Under the pieces are notes generated by a model. It searched no databases and was not told the DNA's origin. It saw only the letters and a list, made by a program, of their open reading frames with translations. A DNA stretch of 64,000 bases, from assembly GCF_021184025.1 (NCBI RefSeq), contig NZ_CP036537.1:1860001-1924000 (forward strand). The letters run 5' to 3'. Positions 50,082-59,138 of this stretch are shown here, piece after piece (positions within the stretch are counted from its first letter, which is position 1; each line of letters begins with the position of its first letter). The stretch comes from Rhodopseudomonas boonkerdii. Its GTDB lineage: Bacteria > Pseudomonadota > Alphaproteobacteria > Rhizobiales > Xanthobacteraceae. A program made the position numbers and the translations under genes.

Positions 50082-50402
50082 ATGGCTTGGCTTTATCTGT
50101 TCGTAGCCGGCATTCTCGAAATCGGTTGGGCTTATTCGATGAAGAAGTCGGAAGGCTTCACCATTCTGGTGCCGAGCGTGATCACGATTGTCGCGATGAT
50201 CGCCAGCTTTGCGCTGCTTTCGATCGCGATGAAGACGCTGCCACTGGGGACCGCCTATACGATCTGGACCGGCATCGGCGCTGTCGGCGCTTTTGTGGTT
50301 GGTATCGTCGTGCTTGGCGAGTCCGCCAATGCGATGCGCCTCGCGGCAGGCACACTCATCGTCGTTGGCATCGTGATGATGAAGCTCTCCACGGTCGATT
50401 AG
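50082..50402 (+). CDS. sugE: SMR-family guanidinium exporter (SugE/Gdx type)
   Basis: This 106-residue protein has four membrane helices and is a small multidrug resistance family member. Glu13 in GILEIGWAYSMK is the shared proton/substrate site. Gly10, Trp16 and Trp62 (TIWTGIGA) are features of the SugE/Gdx branch that exports guanidinium rather than of the EmrE drug branch. It would work as an antiparallel dimer in the inner membrane. The upstream tandem ACGR hairpins support guanidine induction. GGAG lies eight bases before the ATG. A dispersed palindromic repeat begins 13 bases after the stop. Confidence 0.92.
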   Translation: MAWLYLFVAGILEIGWAYSMKKSEGFTILVPSVITIVAMIASFALLSIAMKTLPLGTAYTIWTGIGAVGAFVVGIVVLGESANAMRLAAGTLIVVGIVMMKLSTVD

Positions 50403-50415
50403 CCACGATCCTCTT

Positions 50416-50557
50416 GTCCCGGACGCGATGCGGCGCGCAGGCGAAGCGAAGCTTCGCCGCAAGTGCCGCTTCGCAGAGCCGGGACCGTACCAGCACGCCG
50501 GAGCCTGTGACGTCCCGGTCCTGCGAAGCAGTAAGCGCGCTGCATCGCGCCTGGGAC
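50416..50557. repeat. GTCCCGGACGC palindromic repeat, copy 1
   Basis: This is a unit of about 142 bases with terminal inverted repeats GTCCCGGACGCGATGC and GCATCGCGCCTGGGAC (three mismatches) and internal hairpins such as GCGAAGC-GAA-GCTTCGC. Related copies occur at 50896-50992 and 58368-58510. No coding potential is seen in it. It makes up most of the gap between sugE and the DUF1328 gene. The remaining 140 bases before DUF1328 show no gene. Confidence 0.7.
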
Positions 50558-50700
50558 GCAGCACCGTTAACCCTCTCATTTCCGTGATGATCGCCGGTAT
50601 TTCGTCCGGAACTTTCACTTGACACGCGGCTTGTCTTGGCATCGAGCGCGACGTCAGAGCTCGCGCAGTGAACCAACCAACCGTAACTGAGGTACGTGTC

Positions 50701-50877
50701 ATGCTGAGCTGGGTCGTAACATTCCTCGTTATCGCGCTGATCGCCGGTGTTCTCGGCTTCGGCGGCGTGGCCGGTGCATCCGTCGAAATCGCCAAGGCGA
50801 TCTTCTTTATCGCTGTCGTGCTGTTCCTGATCTCGGCCGTCGTGGGCCTGGTTCGCGGTCGCGGTAATAGTCTGTAG
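50701..50877 (+). CDS. DUF1328 (UPF0391) small membrane protein
   Basis: This 58-residue protein consists of two membrane helices (about 4-22 and 31-50) with the family sequence [25 protein letters not shown] core and a basic C-terminus LVRGRGNSL. Members are widespread, small, often stress-induced membrane proteins of unknown role. The start at 50701 is supported by CTGAGG about ten bases upstream. A GTG 33 bases earlier would add a poor N-terminus. The gene is flanked on both sides by copies of the same palindromic repeat family. Confidence 0.85.
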   Translation: MLSWVVTFLVIALIAGVLGFGGVAGASVEIAKAIFFIAVVLFLISAVVGLVRGRGNSL

Positions 50878-50895
50878 CGTCGGACGTCGTATCGT

Positions 50896-50992
50896 GTCCC
50901 GGATGCAGTGCCGGGACACGTACCAAGAGACAGCGTTTGAAATGGTCCCGGCTCCGCGGAGTAACGCTATGCGTTGCGCCGCCTCCGGGACC
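50896..50992. repeat. GTCCCGGACGC palindromic repeat, copy 2 (short)
   Basis: This shorter, diverged copy starts GTCCCGGATGCAGTGCCGGG and ends CGCCGCCTCCGGGACC, with an internal GTCCCGGCTCCGCGGAG. It lies between the DUF1328 stop and the thioesterase stop and may form the shared 3' end of these convergent genes. Confidence 0.6.
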
Positions 50993-51009
50993 GGTTCGTT
51001 AGAGCGCGA

Positions 51010-51522
51010 CTATTTCTTTGCCGGCATCGCGATGCTGCGTCCGACGCCTTCGGGCCTGTCCAGGCTGGAATGGGCCTCCGCTAGCGCCCGGACATTGGCG
51101 TTGATATCCGGTGGAAACGGCGCCACCTTGCGCGCCGTCATATCCATATGCAGCGTCATGTTTTCCGAGGTAGCCGACAGCCAGCCTTCGGTGGCATGGC
51201 GTAGTTCCTTGAACGTATGAATGCGCTTTTCGTCGGCGGCGACCACGAGAATGGACACCTGCGCGGGATCGCCGAGGTGGATTTCCCGGACGTAGCGCAC
51301 GTGGCACTCTGCGGTGAAGGACGAGTTGTTTCGCTCTTTCAGGTAATCAGGTCCCATACCGATCTGCAGCCAGAGTTCATCCACCGCCCGATCGAACAGC
51401 ACGTTGTAATAGGCCATGTTGAGGTGGCCGTTATAGTCGATCCATTGGGGCTCGATCTGCATGATCGAGGATTTGAACACGGCGGGGCGGCGCAGCAATT
51501 CGTTGATCTCGGTCATTCCCAT
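51010..51522 (-). CDS. Hot-dog-fold thioesterase family protein
   Basis: This 170-residue protein (start at 51522; an ATG six bases inside, 51516, is equally possible) has the 4HBT/acyl-CoA thioesterase pattern IDYNGHLNMAYYNVLFDRAVDELW (in segments, about 30-53), where this branch has Asn in place of the more usual catalytic Asp region, followed by beta strands CHVRYVREIHLGD. It probably hydrolyses an acyl-CoA thioester in the cytoplasm; the substrate is unknown. It is divergent from the FAD-linked dehydrogenase with 74 bases between starts, so the two may share regulation. Confidence 0.75.
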   Translation of the reverse strand: MGMTEINELLRRPAVFKSSIMQIEPQWIDYNGHLNMAYYNVLFDRAVDELWLQIGMGPDYLKERNNSSFTAECHVRYVREIHLGDPAQVSILVVAADEKRIHTFKELRHATEGWLSATSENMTLHMDMTARKVAPFPPDINANVRALAEAHSSLDRPEGVGRSIAMPAKK

Positions 51523-51596
51523 CCCATTTCCACATCGCGTCTCTTGACCGCTTATACAAGCTTTGTCACGGTCGCGCCCCGTTGAAAGGGACAACC

Positions 51597-53012
51597 GTGG
51601 GTAACATCGAATCGCATTTGAAGCACCCCGAGCCGAAAGCTCTGGCGGCCGCACTCGAGGCGCTGACGGCGCGCTTCGGCAACAAGTTCGTGACCTCCCA
51701 GGCGGTTCGCGAACAGCACGGCCACACCACGACGTGGCTGACGAACCAGCCGCCGGACGGCGTCGTGTTCGCGCAGGAGACGGCGGATATCCAGGACGTC
51801 GTGCGCATTTGCGCCGCCAACAAGGTCCCGGTGATCCCGTTCGGGACAGGAACGTCGCTGGAAGGGCAGGTCAATGCCCCCGCCGGCGGCATCTGCATCG
51901 ACCTGCGCGACATGGATAAAATTCTCGCGGTGCATCCCGAGGATCTCGATTGCGTGATTCAGCCCGGTGTCACCCGAAAGGCGCTCAACGAGCATCTGCG
52001 CGACCAGGGCCTTTTCTTTCCCATCGATCCCGGCGCCGATGCCTCGCTTGGCGGCATGGCCTCGACCCGCGCGTCCGGCACCAATGCGGTGCGTTACGGC
52101 ACCATGCGCGAAAACGTGCTGGCGCTGAAGGTGGTCCGCGCCGATGGCGAGATCATTACGACGGGGACCCGCGCCAAGAAGTCCTCGGCCGGCTACGATC
52201 TGACGCATCTGTTCATCGGCGCCGAAGGCACGCTCGGCATCATCAGCGAACTCACCATCAAACTGCGCGGCATTCCCGAAACGATAGCGGCGGCGTCATG
52301 CTCGTTCGACAGTGTGCGCGGCGCCTGCCAGGCCGTGATCCTCGCGATCCAGACCGGCATTCCGGTGGCCCGCATCGAACTTCTGAATGAAGCGCAGGTG
52401 CGAGCCAGCAATGCCTATTCGAAGCTGACGCTCCCCGAAACCCCGCTGCTTCTGCTCGAATTCCATGGCAGCGAGGCGGAGGTCGCCGAACAGTCCAGGA
52501 ATTTTCGCGAGATCGCCCTCGAATGCGGCGGCGGCGATTTCGCCTGGACCACCAAGCCCGAGGACCGTACCAAGCTCTGGCAGGCCCGGCACGACGCTTA
52601 CTGGTCGGTCAAGGCCCTGCGGCCGGGGTCGGACGTCGCGGCCACCGATGTCTGCGTGCCCATCTCCCGCCTTGCCGATTGCGTCGGTGAGACCGAGGAA
52701 GATCTCGCGCGCTTCAATCTCCTGTCGCCGATCGTCGGCCATGTCGGGGATGGCAATTTTCATTGTTCGTTGGTCTGCGACCGCAACAATGCCGGCGAAG
52801 TCGAGCGCGCCGAGGAGTTCATGCACCGCCTGGTCAAGCGCGCCCAGGCGATGGGCGGCACCTGCACTGGCGAGCACGGCATCGGCCAGGGCAAGCAGAA
52901 ATACATGAAGGACGAATTGGGAACCGAAGCGCTCGACGCCATGCGTGCGATCAAGCGCGCGCTCGATCCCGACAATATCCTGAACCCCGGCAAGATTCTG
53001 CCGCAAGCCTGA
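51597..53012 (+). CDS. FAD-linked D-lactate/2-hydroxyacid dehydrogenase
   Basis: The GTG start at 51597, with AAAGGGAC seven bases upstream, gives 471 residues. An FAD-binding PCMH domain (about 45-225; PFGTGTSLEGQ, GADASLGGMASTRASGT) is followed by the FAD-oxidase C-terminal domain (about 225-465) with GHVGDGNFHCSLV and CTGEHGIGQGKQKYM. These are hallmarks of the Dld/LDHD-GlcD family, which passes electrons from D-lactate, glycolate or another 2-hydroxyacid to cytochrome c or quinone. No glcE or glcF genes follow, which favours the single-subunit D-lactate type. Confidence 0.88.
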   Translation: MGNIESHLKHPEPKALAAALEALTARFGNKFVTSQAVREQHGHTTTWLTNQPPDGVVFAQETADIQDVVRICAANKVPVIPFGTGTSLEGQVNAPAGGICIDLRDMDKILAVHPEDLDCVIQPGVTRKALNEHLRDQGLFFPIDPGADASLGGMASTRASGTNAVRYGTMRENVLALKVVRADGEIITTGTRAKKSSAGYDLTHLFIGAEGTLGIISELTIKLRGIPETIAAASCSFDSVRGACQAVILAIQTGIPVARIELLNEAQVRASNAYSKLTLPETPLLLLEFHGSEAEVAEQSRNFREIALECGGGDFAWTTKPEDRTKLWQARHDAYWSVKALRPGSDVAATDVCVPISRLADCVGETEEDLARFNLLSPIVGHVGDGNFHCSLVCDRNNAGEVERAEEFMHRLVKRAQAMGGTCTGEHGIGQGKQKYMKDELGTEALDAMRAIKRALDPDNILNPGKILPQA

Positions 53013-53197
53013 CGCACGGCGGCCACAGCGTTTCGCGCAAATTTTGTGCGCGAAACGCTGCTTTCGTCGCATGGACGGATGGTCCTCGAACACCTATGAG
53101 GTGCGATAGATAAATTTGCTTGTAAAAATTGTGCCGCGACCCCGCCGCGGACCTTGGGAATGCGACGCCCTGGCGTCCAAGAAAAAGGCATCGACCG

Positions 53198-54514
53198 ATG
53201 CGGCTGCCGTTCTTCTATGGCTGGGTGATCGTCGCCGTCACCTTTGTGACGATGGCGATCGGGGTGAATGCCCGCACGTCGTTTTCACTGCTTTTTCCCC
53301 CCATCATCTCTGAATTCGGCTGGGATCGCGGTGTCACCGCGGGCGCCTTTTCCTTCGGCTTTCTCGTTTCCGCAATCATGAGCCCGCTGATGGGCAGGCT
53401 GATGGACCGCGGCGGCCCGCGCGCGGTGATGGAGCTCGGAACCGTGCTGATGGGGGCCGGGCTTCTGCTCGCGCCGCTCACCACCCAGCCCTGGCATCTC
53501 TATATGACCATCGGTGTTCTCGTCGGCGCCGGCAGCATCTGCCTTGGCTATTCCGGGCAATCGCTGTTTCTGCCGAACTGGTTCAGCCGCAAGCGCGGCC
53601 TGGCGATCGGTCTTGCTTTCGCCGGCGTCGGCATCGGTTCGATGACGGTGCTGCCATGGGTACAGTCGATGATCGAGCAGACCGGCTGGCGCACGGCCTG
53701 CACCGCCATGGGCCTCGTCGTTCTGATCGTGCTGGTGCCGATCAATCTCTTGCTGCGCAAGCAACCCCAGGACATGGGACTGTTGCCCGACGGTGATGCT
53801 GCGCCGCATCCGTCGGCCAAGCAGGTCTCCAACATCGTCGATTCCGCCTGGGCCAGCACCGACTGGACGCTCGGCCGTGCGATTCGTACGGCGCGTTTCT
53901 GGTGGCTGGCGCTGGGATTGTTCGGCGGCCTGTATGCCTGGTACGCGGTCCAGGTCCACCAGACGAAGTATCTGCTCGATGTGGGCTTCTCGCCCACCGT
54001 CGCCGCCTGGGCGCTCGCGCTGGTCAGTCTGTTCGGCGTGCCCGGACAGATTTTTCTCGGTCATCTGTCGGACCGCATCGGCCGCGAATGGATCTGGACG
54101 GTGAGCGGCGTCGGCTTCGTCATCTGTTACGCCACGCTGATCCTGCTCGAATATGTGCCGAGCATCGCGCTGGTCTATGTCATGGTGATCGCGCAAGGTC
54201 TGCTCGGCTATGGTGTGACCTCCGTCATGGGCGCGGTGGTGCTCGAAATTTTTCACGGGGAACATTTTGGCAGCATTTTCGGCACGCTGACCCTGGCCGG
54301 ATTGGCAGGGGGGGCTGCCGGGCCGCTGGTGACTGGCGTTTTGCACGACCACTACGGCACCTACACGGTTGCTTTCGCGCTCGGCATCGTGGTCTGCCTG
54401 CTCGCGACCGCCGCGATCTGGATGGCGGCGCCGCGCAAGGTGAGGGTCGTCGCCGGCCGGCTGCATCGCGCCCAGGCTGCGCGTGAGGCGCTGGAACAGG
54501 CTTCGCGCGGCTGA
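53198..54514 (+). CDS. MFS transporter (oxalate/formate-antiporter-like)
   Basis: The start at 53198 (MRLPFFYGWV) gives 438 residues and twelve predicted membrane segments. The opening FYGWVIVAVTFVTMAIGVNARTSF, WDRGVTAGAFS, the motif GRLMDRGGPRAVM after helix 2 and the second-half motif GHLSDRIGREW resemble the OFA/monocarboxylate branch of the MFS. The dehydrogenase upstream may act on a related hydroxyacid, so uptake of a monocarboxylate is a reasonable guess but unproven. The longer frame from 53129 adds an unlikely N-terminus. Confidence 0.85.
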   Translation: MRLPFFYGWVIVAVTFVTMAIGVNARTSFSLLFPPIISEFGWDRGVTAGAFSFGFLVSAIMSPLMGRLMDRGGPRAVMELGTVLMGAGLLLAPLTTQPWHLYMTIGVLVGAGSICLGYSGQSLFLPNWFSRKRGLAIGLAFAGVGIGSMTVLPWVQSMIEQTGWRTACTAMGLVVLIVLVPINLLLRKQPQDMGLLPDGDAAPHPSAKQVSNIVDSAWASTDWTLGRAIRTARFWWLALGLFGGLYAWYAVQVHQTKYLLDVGFSPTVAAWALALVSLFGVPGQIFLGHLSDRIGREWIWTVSGVGFVICYATLILLEYVPSIALVYVMVIAQGLLGYGVTSVMGAVVLEIFHGEHFGSIFGTLTLAGLAGGAAGPLVTGVLHDHYGTYTVAFALGIVVCLLATAAIWMAAPRKVRVVAGRLHRAQAAREALEQASRG

Positions 54515-54684
54515 GCGCAAGTGCAGGGGATTGGTGCAACGCTTCGCACAGCCGCGTCTGCGGGTTATGCTGTGACTTCGCCACAGTTCCTTCTATAGAT
54601 TTCTATAGATAGAGTTCGTCCGGCGCATTCCGGAACGTAGTGAGCGGGCACGCGGATGCCGCGGGCCGTCAAAGGGGAGATTCC

Positions 54685-57600
54685 GTGCAGACCACGCTGC
54701 TCGGCCTCGCGATAGCATTCATCCTGGCGCTGGTGGCTGCTCTGGTCGGGCCGTTCTTCGTCGATTGGAGCCAATTCCGCCCACAATTCGAGGCGGAGGC
54801 GACACGTATCGTCGGCGCGAAGGTGCGTGTGACCGGCGCGCTCGATGCGCGGCTGTTGCCGGCGCCGTCGCTCCAGTTGCACGGCATCATCATCGGCGGC
54901 GCGAATGATCTCGGTCGCTTCCGCGCCGAGAAACTCGATGTCGAATTCAGCCTCGGTTCTTTGCTGCGTGGCGAATGGCGCGCGACCGAACTGACGGTTG
55001 ATGGCGCTGCCGCAGACCTCGGCCTCAACGCGCAGGGGCGTTTCGATCTGCCGGCATCGACCGGCCCGTTCAATCTCGGCGCTCTGGCGATCGATCGATT
55101 GAATGTCACCGGTCGTCTCAGTCTGCATGATGCCGCAAGCCGCTCGACGCTCGAGCTCAGCGACATCGCCTTCAGCGGCGACGTCCGTTCGTTGGCAGCA
55201 GGCGCCATGCGGGGGGACGGTAATTTCACCCATGCGGGTACGCGTTATCCGTTCCGCATCTCATCCGGTCAGGCCGGGGATGGCAATGGTACACGGCTGC
55301 GTTTCGTCGTGGATGCCGGCGAGACATCGCCCGGTCTCGATCTCGATGGCACCCTGAGCTTCGACAATCGTACGCCCAGCTTCGATGGCGCGATGACCAT
55401 CGCGAATACGGCGAACAAGGCCGACATGACGTTGTCGAATGTGCCTTGGCGCCTTGTCAGCAAGGTGAAGGCCGATCCGGCGCAGGCGCGGCTGGAAACC
55501 ATCGATGTGAGTTACGGCGCCGACGACAGCGGGCTGAAGCTGACCGGTGTTGCCGATCTCCGCTTCGGCGCATCGCCTCTGCTGCATGCCGTCTTGTCGG
55601 CAAAGCAATTCGATGCGGATCGATGGCTTGCGAAGCAGGACGGTGGCAACACCGCTACTCCGATTGCGGCGCTGCGCAGGCTGACGGCCTTCATTCCGCA
55701 GCCTCTCTTACGGACTGAGATCGCAATCAGTGCCGAGCAGATCACGCTTGGCGGGCGCCCCATGATGAATATCGGCGCCGACCTGCACGGCGACAGGACA
55801 TCCTGGGTCGTCGAGCGGCTCGAATTCCGTGCGCCGGGCGGGACGCAGGTGGTTGCCAGCGGTGCGGCTGAACCTGACGCCAAAGGCTTCGCCGGAGCGA
55901 TCAATATCGAATCCGTCGATCCTGATATCCTTGCTGGCTGGCTCAAGGGGCGCAATGATGCATCGCTGCGCGATCAAAAGCCGCTGCGCATTCGCGGTAA
56001 TTTCACCTCGCATGCGGATGGGTTTTCGCTCGCAGGTTTGAAAGCGGAGATCGATGGAGGGGCGCTGGAAGGCCGCGTCGCGCTCAACTATCCATCATCT
56101 TCGGAGGGCTCGCGGATCGATGCCGACCTGCGTGCGGATCGTCTCGATCTCGATGCAGCGATGGCGCTGGTGCGCTCGTTCGGCGGCTCGCATGCGGAAT
56201 GGCCCGAAACGGGGCAACTGTCGCTTGATATCGGACGCGCGATCGCCTCAGGTCAGGAGATGCGTCCTTTCGCAGCCCGGCTGGTCTATAGTCCGAAAAC
56301 GATCGCGCTCGATCGCTTCAGGGTTGGAGAGCCCGCGGGGCTGATGCTCGATGGCAGCGGTGCGTTCGATCGCGCTGAGGCCACCGGCAAGTTGATGCTG
56401 AGTGCGAGTGCGCCGTCGCTTGCGCAGATCGGCAAGACCATCGCGCCCCTTGTGCCAGCCGCAGCGACACGCATCAGCGAACTGTCGGCGATGCCGGGTG
56501 CCGCGAAGTTGAAGCTCGCGCTTGCGATGGCCAAATCGCAGGCGAAGCCCGATCACGCCGATGCGCGGATGTCGCTCGATATCGACGCGCCGCAGGTCAA
56601 GGGTGCGCTGACGATCACGGCTGCACCGACGCTGGCGGCCATGCGCAACCTCGATGGTGACGCGTTGTTGCGGAGCGAGCTATCGCTCGATTCCAGTTTG
56701 AAGGGGCAGGGTGGCCCAATGCTTACGCTGCTCGGCCTGAACGGCGCGCTCGCGGCGAGCAATGCGCCGCTGATCCTCGAGGCGAGCGCCACGGGCGCAT
56801 GGCGTGCGCCGATGCGCGTCAAGGCGAAGCTCTCGGGCGATGATCTCGATGCGGATGTACAGGGAAGTGTCGAGCCTTTTGCGCAGATGCCGAAGGTAGC
56901 GCTGATGCTGGCGCTGCGCGGAGCCAATGCGGCGCCGCTGCTCGGCCTTGAGAGCTCCGATCCATTTGCAAGGTTGAATCTGTCCTCCCGCGTTGGGTTG
57001 AATGGCGACAAGCTCGATCTTGACGATATCGACAGCACGATCGCGGGATCACGGCTGCGCGGTCGTCTGGCCATGACGCTCGGGCCCGAGAAGTCGGTCG
57101 ACGGTCAGCTCGGTGCCGACAATATTGATCTGGCCTCCGCATTCGGCTGGATGATCGGTGCGCGGGGGCGAGAGGCCACCGAACCTCTCGGCGGCGGGAT
57201 GCTGCGAGGCTGGCGTGGTCAGCTTGCCTTTCAAACGCAGCGCGCAAGCCTGCCCGGTGGCACCGAGTTCCAGCTGCTGAACGCAACAATCAAAAGCGAC
57301 GGCCATGCGCTGACCATCGATCCGATCAGGGGCAAGCTCGGTAGTGGCGATGTCGTGGCCGATATCGATCTCAAGCCAGCCGCGACGACAGGTTATTCAT
57401 TTGATGCGCGCATCGCGGCAACTGGCGCGGAAGGCAGCGCGCTACGCTATCGCGGTCTCGCGATGCCGGCCGGCAAGGTTTCGCTGAAGATGAGCGTCGC
57501 GTCGCAGGGGCGCAGCGCCTCGGCGCTTGAAGGCGCTGTGACGGGCGACGGTCTCGCGACTATCGACGGGGTGCGCATCGCCGGGCTGGATCCGCGTGTG

Positions 57601-58341
57601 TTCGACGCCGCGATCGGTGCCAGCGATAGCGGGCAGGCGACCAACGATGCCAAGCTCAAGCAGATCGTGCAGCAGGCGCTTGGGCGCGGCGAGTTTGCGA
57701 TAGCCTCCGCGCAGATCCCGTTCAGTCTCAAGGACAGCCGACTGCGCGTCGGGGCCACCACGCTCGAAGCCGAAGGCGCACGCGCCGTTGTTTCGGGGGG
57801 GTACGACATCGTCGCCGATCAGGTCGATATGCGCGCGAGCCTGCTTGGCGCCGCGACCGGAAGCTCGACTGCGCGTCCGGAAATCCAGTTATTCCTGATG
57901 GGGCCGCCTGACAGGCTGGATCTTACGGTCGATGTTGCGTCGCTCTCGTCGTGGCTCGCGGTGCGGGCGATCGATCGGGAGACGCGTCGGCTCGATCTGC
58001 TGGAACGTGGAGCATCGCAGGCGCCCGCCCCGGTGCCGGCTGCGCTTCCGCCGCCGCGCATCGCACCTCCGGTCGAGGGCCCTGCGCCCAACGATGCGCC
58101 GATATCGTCGGTGCCGACATCGCCGGATATTCCCTTGCCACGCAGGGCGCCCCCCAGAGCTGCTGCCCCACGACCGGTGATCGTCCCGCCGGTCGTCAGC
58201 CAGCAGATTGCGCCGCTGCCTGCACCGATTGAGGTCCGTCCGGCACCGGGGGCTGCCCGCGCGCAGCCAAAGCAGCGTCCCGCCCCGCCACTCATGCTCA
58301 CGCCACCTGCAGCTACGTCACCGGCCAAGCCAAGCTTCTAG
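54685..58341 (+). CDS. AsmA-family protein
   Basis: The GTG start at 54685, with AAAGGGGAGA upstream, gives 1218 residues. A membrane anchor (about 4-26, LLGLAIAFILALVAALVGPFFVDW in part) is followed by the AsmA N-terminal domain with GRRI-like FRPQFEAEATRIVGAKVRVTG, a long beta-rich periplasmic region and a C-terminal AsmA_2-like domain near 930-1090. The last 110 residues are Pro/Ala-rich and probably disordered. AsmA-like proteins are thought to form bridges that move phospholipids toward the outer membrane. A tandem 10-mer TTCTATAGAT (54591-54610) lies in the upstream gap. Confidence 0.85.
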   Translation: MQTTLLGLAIAFILALVAALVGPFFVDWSQFRPQFEAEATRIVGAKVRVTGALDARLLPAPSLQLHGIIIGGANDLGRFRAEKLDVEFSLGSLLRGEWRATELTVDGAAADLGLNAQGRFDLPASTGPFNLGALAIDRLNVTGRLSLHDAASRSTLELSDIAFSGDVRSLAAGAMRGDGNFTHAGTRYPFRISSGQAGDGNGTRLRFVVDAGETSPGLDLDGTLSFDNRTPSFDGAMTIANTANKADMTLSNVPWRLVSKVKADPAQARLETIDVSYGADDSGLKLTGVADLRFGASPLLHAVLSAKQFDADRWLAKQDGGNTATPIAALRRLTAFIPQPLLRTEIAISAEQITLGGRPMMNIGADLHGDRTSWVVERLEFRAPGGTQVVASGAAEPDAKGFAGAINIESVDPDILAGWLKGRNDASLRDQKPLRIRGNFTSHADGFSLAGLKAEIDGGALEGRVALNYPSSSEGSRIDADLRADRLDLDAAMALVRSFGGSHAEWPETGQLSLDIGRAIASGQEMRPFAARLVYSPKTIALDRFRVGEPAGLMLDGSGAFDRAEATGKLMLSASAPSLAQIGKTIAPLVPAAATRISELSAMPGAAKLKLALAMAKSQAKPDHADARMSLDIDAPQVKGALTITAAPTLAAMRNLDGDALLRSELSLDSSLKGQGGPMLTLLGLNGALAASNAPLILEASATGAWRAPMRVKAKLSGDDLDADVQGSVEPFAQMPKVALMLALRGANAAPLLGLESSDPFARLNLSSRVGLNGDKLDLDDIDSTIAGSRLRGRLAMTLGPEKSVDGQLGADNIDLASAFGWMIGARGREATEPLGGGMLRGWRGQLAFQTQRASLPGGTEFQLLNATIKSDGHALTIDPIRGKLGSGDVVADIDLKPAATTGYSFDARIAATGAEGSALRYRGLAMPAGKVSLKMSVASQGRSASALEGAVTGDGLATIDGVRIAGLDPRVFDAAIGASDSGQATNDAKLKQIVQQALGRGEFAIASAQIPFSLKDSRLRVGATTLEAEGARAVVSGGYDIVADQVDMRASLLGAATGSSTARPEIQLFLMGPPDRLDLTVDVASLSSWLAVRAIDRETRRLDLLERGASQAPAPVPAALPPPRIAPPVEGPAPNDAPISSVPTSPDIPLPRRAPPRAAAPRPVIVPPVVSQQIAPLPAPIEVRPAPGAARAQPKQRPAPPLMLTPPAATSPAKPSF

Positions 58342-58367
58342 AGTATTTTTGATCTTGATAGAGTCCT

Positions 58368-58510
58368 GTTCCGGACGCCCTGCAGCGCAGGCGATGCAGA
58401 GCATTGCCGACAATGCAGCTGCGCAGAGCGCCGGAACCGTGCAACGCTCGGCGTCTGTTGTGGTCCCAGCTCTGCGAAGCTTCACTTGGAATGCCAATCG
58501 CGTCCGGGAA
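58368..58510. repeat. GTCCCGGACGC palindromic repeat, copy 3
   Basis: This unit of about 143 bases starts GTTCCGGACGCCCTGC and ends GCGTCCGGGAA, with internal imperfect stems. It is related to the copies at 50416 and 50896. It fills much of the 348-base gap between the AsmA-family gene and the ribbon-helix-helix gene (stops facing each other). The rest of the gap holds a hairpin TACGGAA/TTCCGTA (58624-58648) that may end the minus-strand transcript. Confidence 0.6.
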
Positions 58511-58689
58511 GCAATTCCATCAAAGCAGAAATTGCTCTGTGCTCTAGCGATGTCCGAATGATGCGCGGTGCTTGATCCATCTTCAATGGATCGACACGGG
58601 TGCCATACTCCATCGGCCAATGCTACGGAAACCGTCAGCGCTTCCGTAACGCATGGTCGAAGGCGCGGGCAGCCAGCTGCCCGATCCGA

Positions 58690-58953
58690 TCAGGCGGACA
58701 GGTTCGTGTTGCTTTCGATGCCACGCTGTGGCGGTGCCGCGCGGGTGCGGAAGTAGTCGAGCACGAAGAGCCGGATCGCCGATGACAGGTTGCCCTGCTG
58801 GCGATTGGTGTCGATTTCTCCCACCAGTTCCGAAAGCGTCATGTCGCGGAGATTGGAAATCTCCTTCATGCCGTTCCAGAACGCCTCTTCGAGGCTCACG
58901 CTGGTCTTGTGTCCCGCAACGACGATCGATCTTTTAACTACGGGCGACTTCAT
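58690..58953 (-). CDS. Ribbon-helix-helix domain protein (RHH_4)
   Basis: This 87-residue protein reads KRSIVVAGHKTSVSLEEAFWNGMKEIS, a ribbon-helix-helix type DNA-binding pattern (beta strand 8-20, two helices to about 65), matching the RHH_4 family. It overlaps the upstream DUF4169 gene by 4 bases, so the two are co-translated. The pair near fumC is common in Rhizobiales. Targets are unknown, though autoregulation is usual for small RHH proteins. Confidence 0.8.
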   Translation of the reverse strand: MKSPVVKRSIVVAGHKTSVSLEEAFWNGMKEISNLRDMTLSELVGEIDTNRQQGNLSSAIRLFVLDYFRTRAAPPQRGIESNTNLSA

Positions 58954-59138
58954 GATGCGCTCTCGCCATCGATTTTATGCTGGTCAAGCATGGTGTTCGC
59001 ACGGGCAGTGCGCTGCTCCTCTAGGGTACGTTCGGATTTGATGCGACCAAAACGGGCGCGATTGATGTCCGCTTGTCGGGAAGCTTCATCGCGCGCTGCG
59101 CGCTTTCGGAAGCGATTGAGATTGATCAGGTCACCCAA
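58950..59138 (-). CDS. DUF4169 small protein
   Basis: This 62-residue, highly charged protein begins MGDLINLNRFRKRAARDEAS and is predicted to be mostly helical. The opening and length match DUF4169, a family of unknown function usually encoded just before a small RHH protein. The 4-base overlap with the RHH gene supports a functional pair. No membrane segment or signal peptide is present. Confidence 0.78.
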   Translation of the reverse strand: MGDLINLNRFRKRAARDEASRQADINRARFGRIKSERTLEEQRTARANTMLDQHKIDGESAS

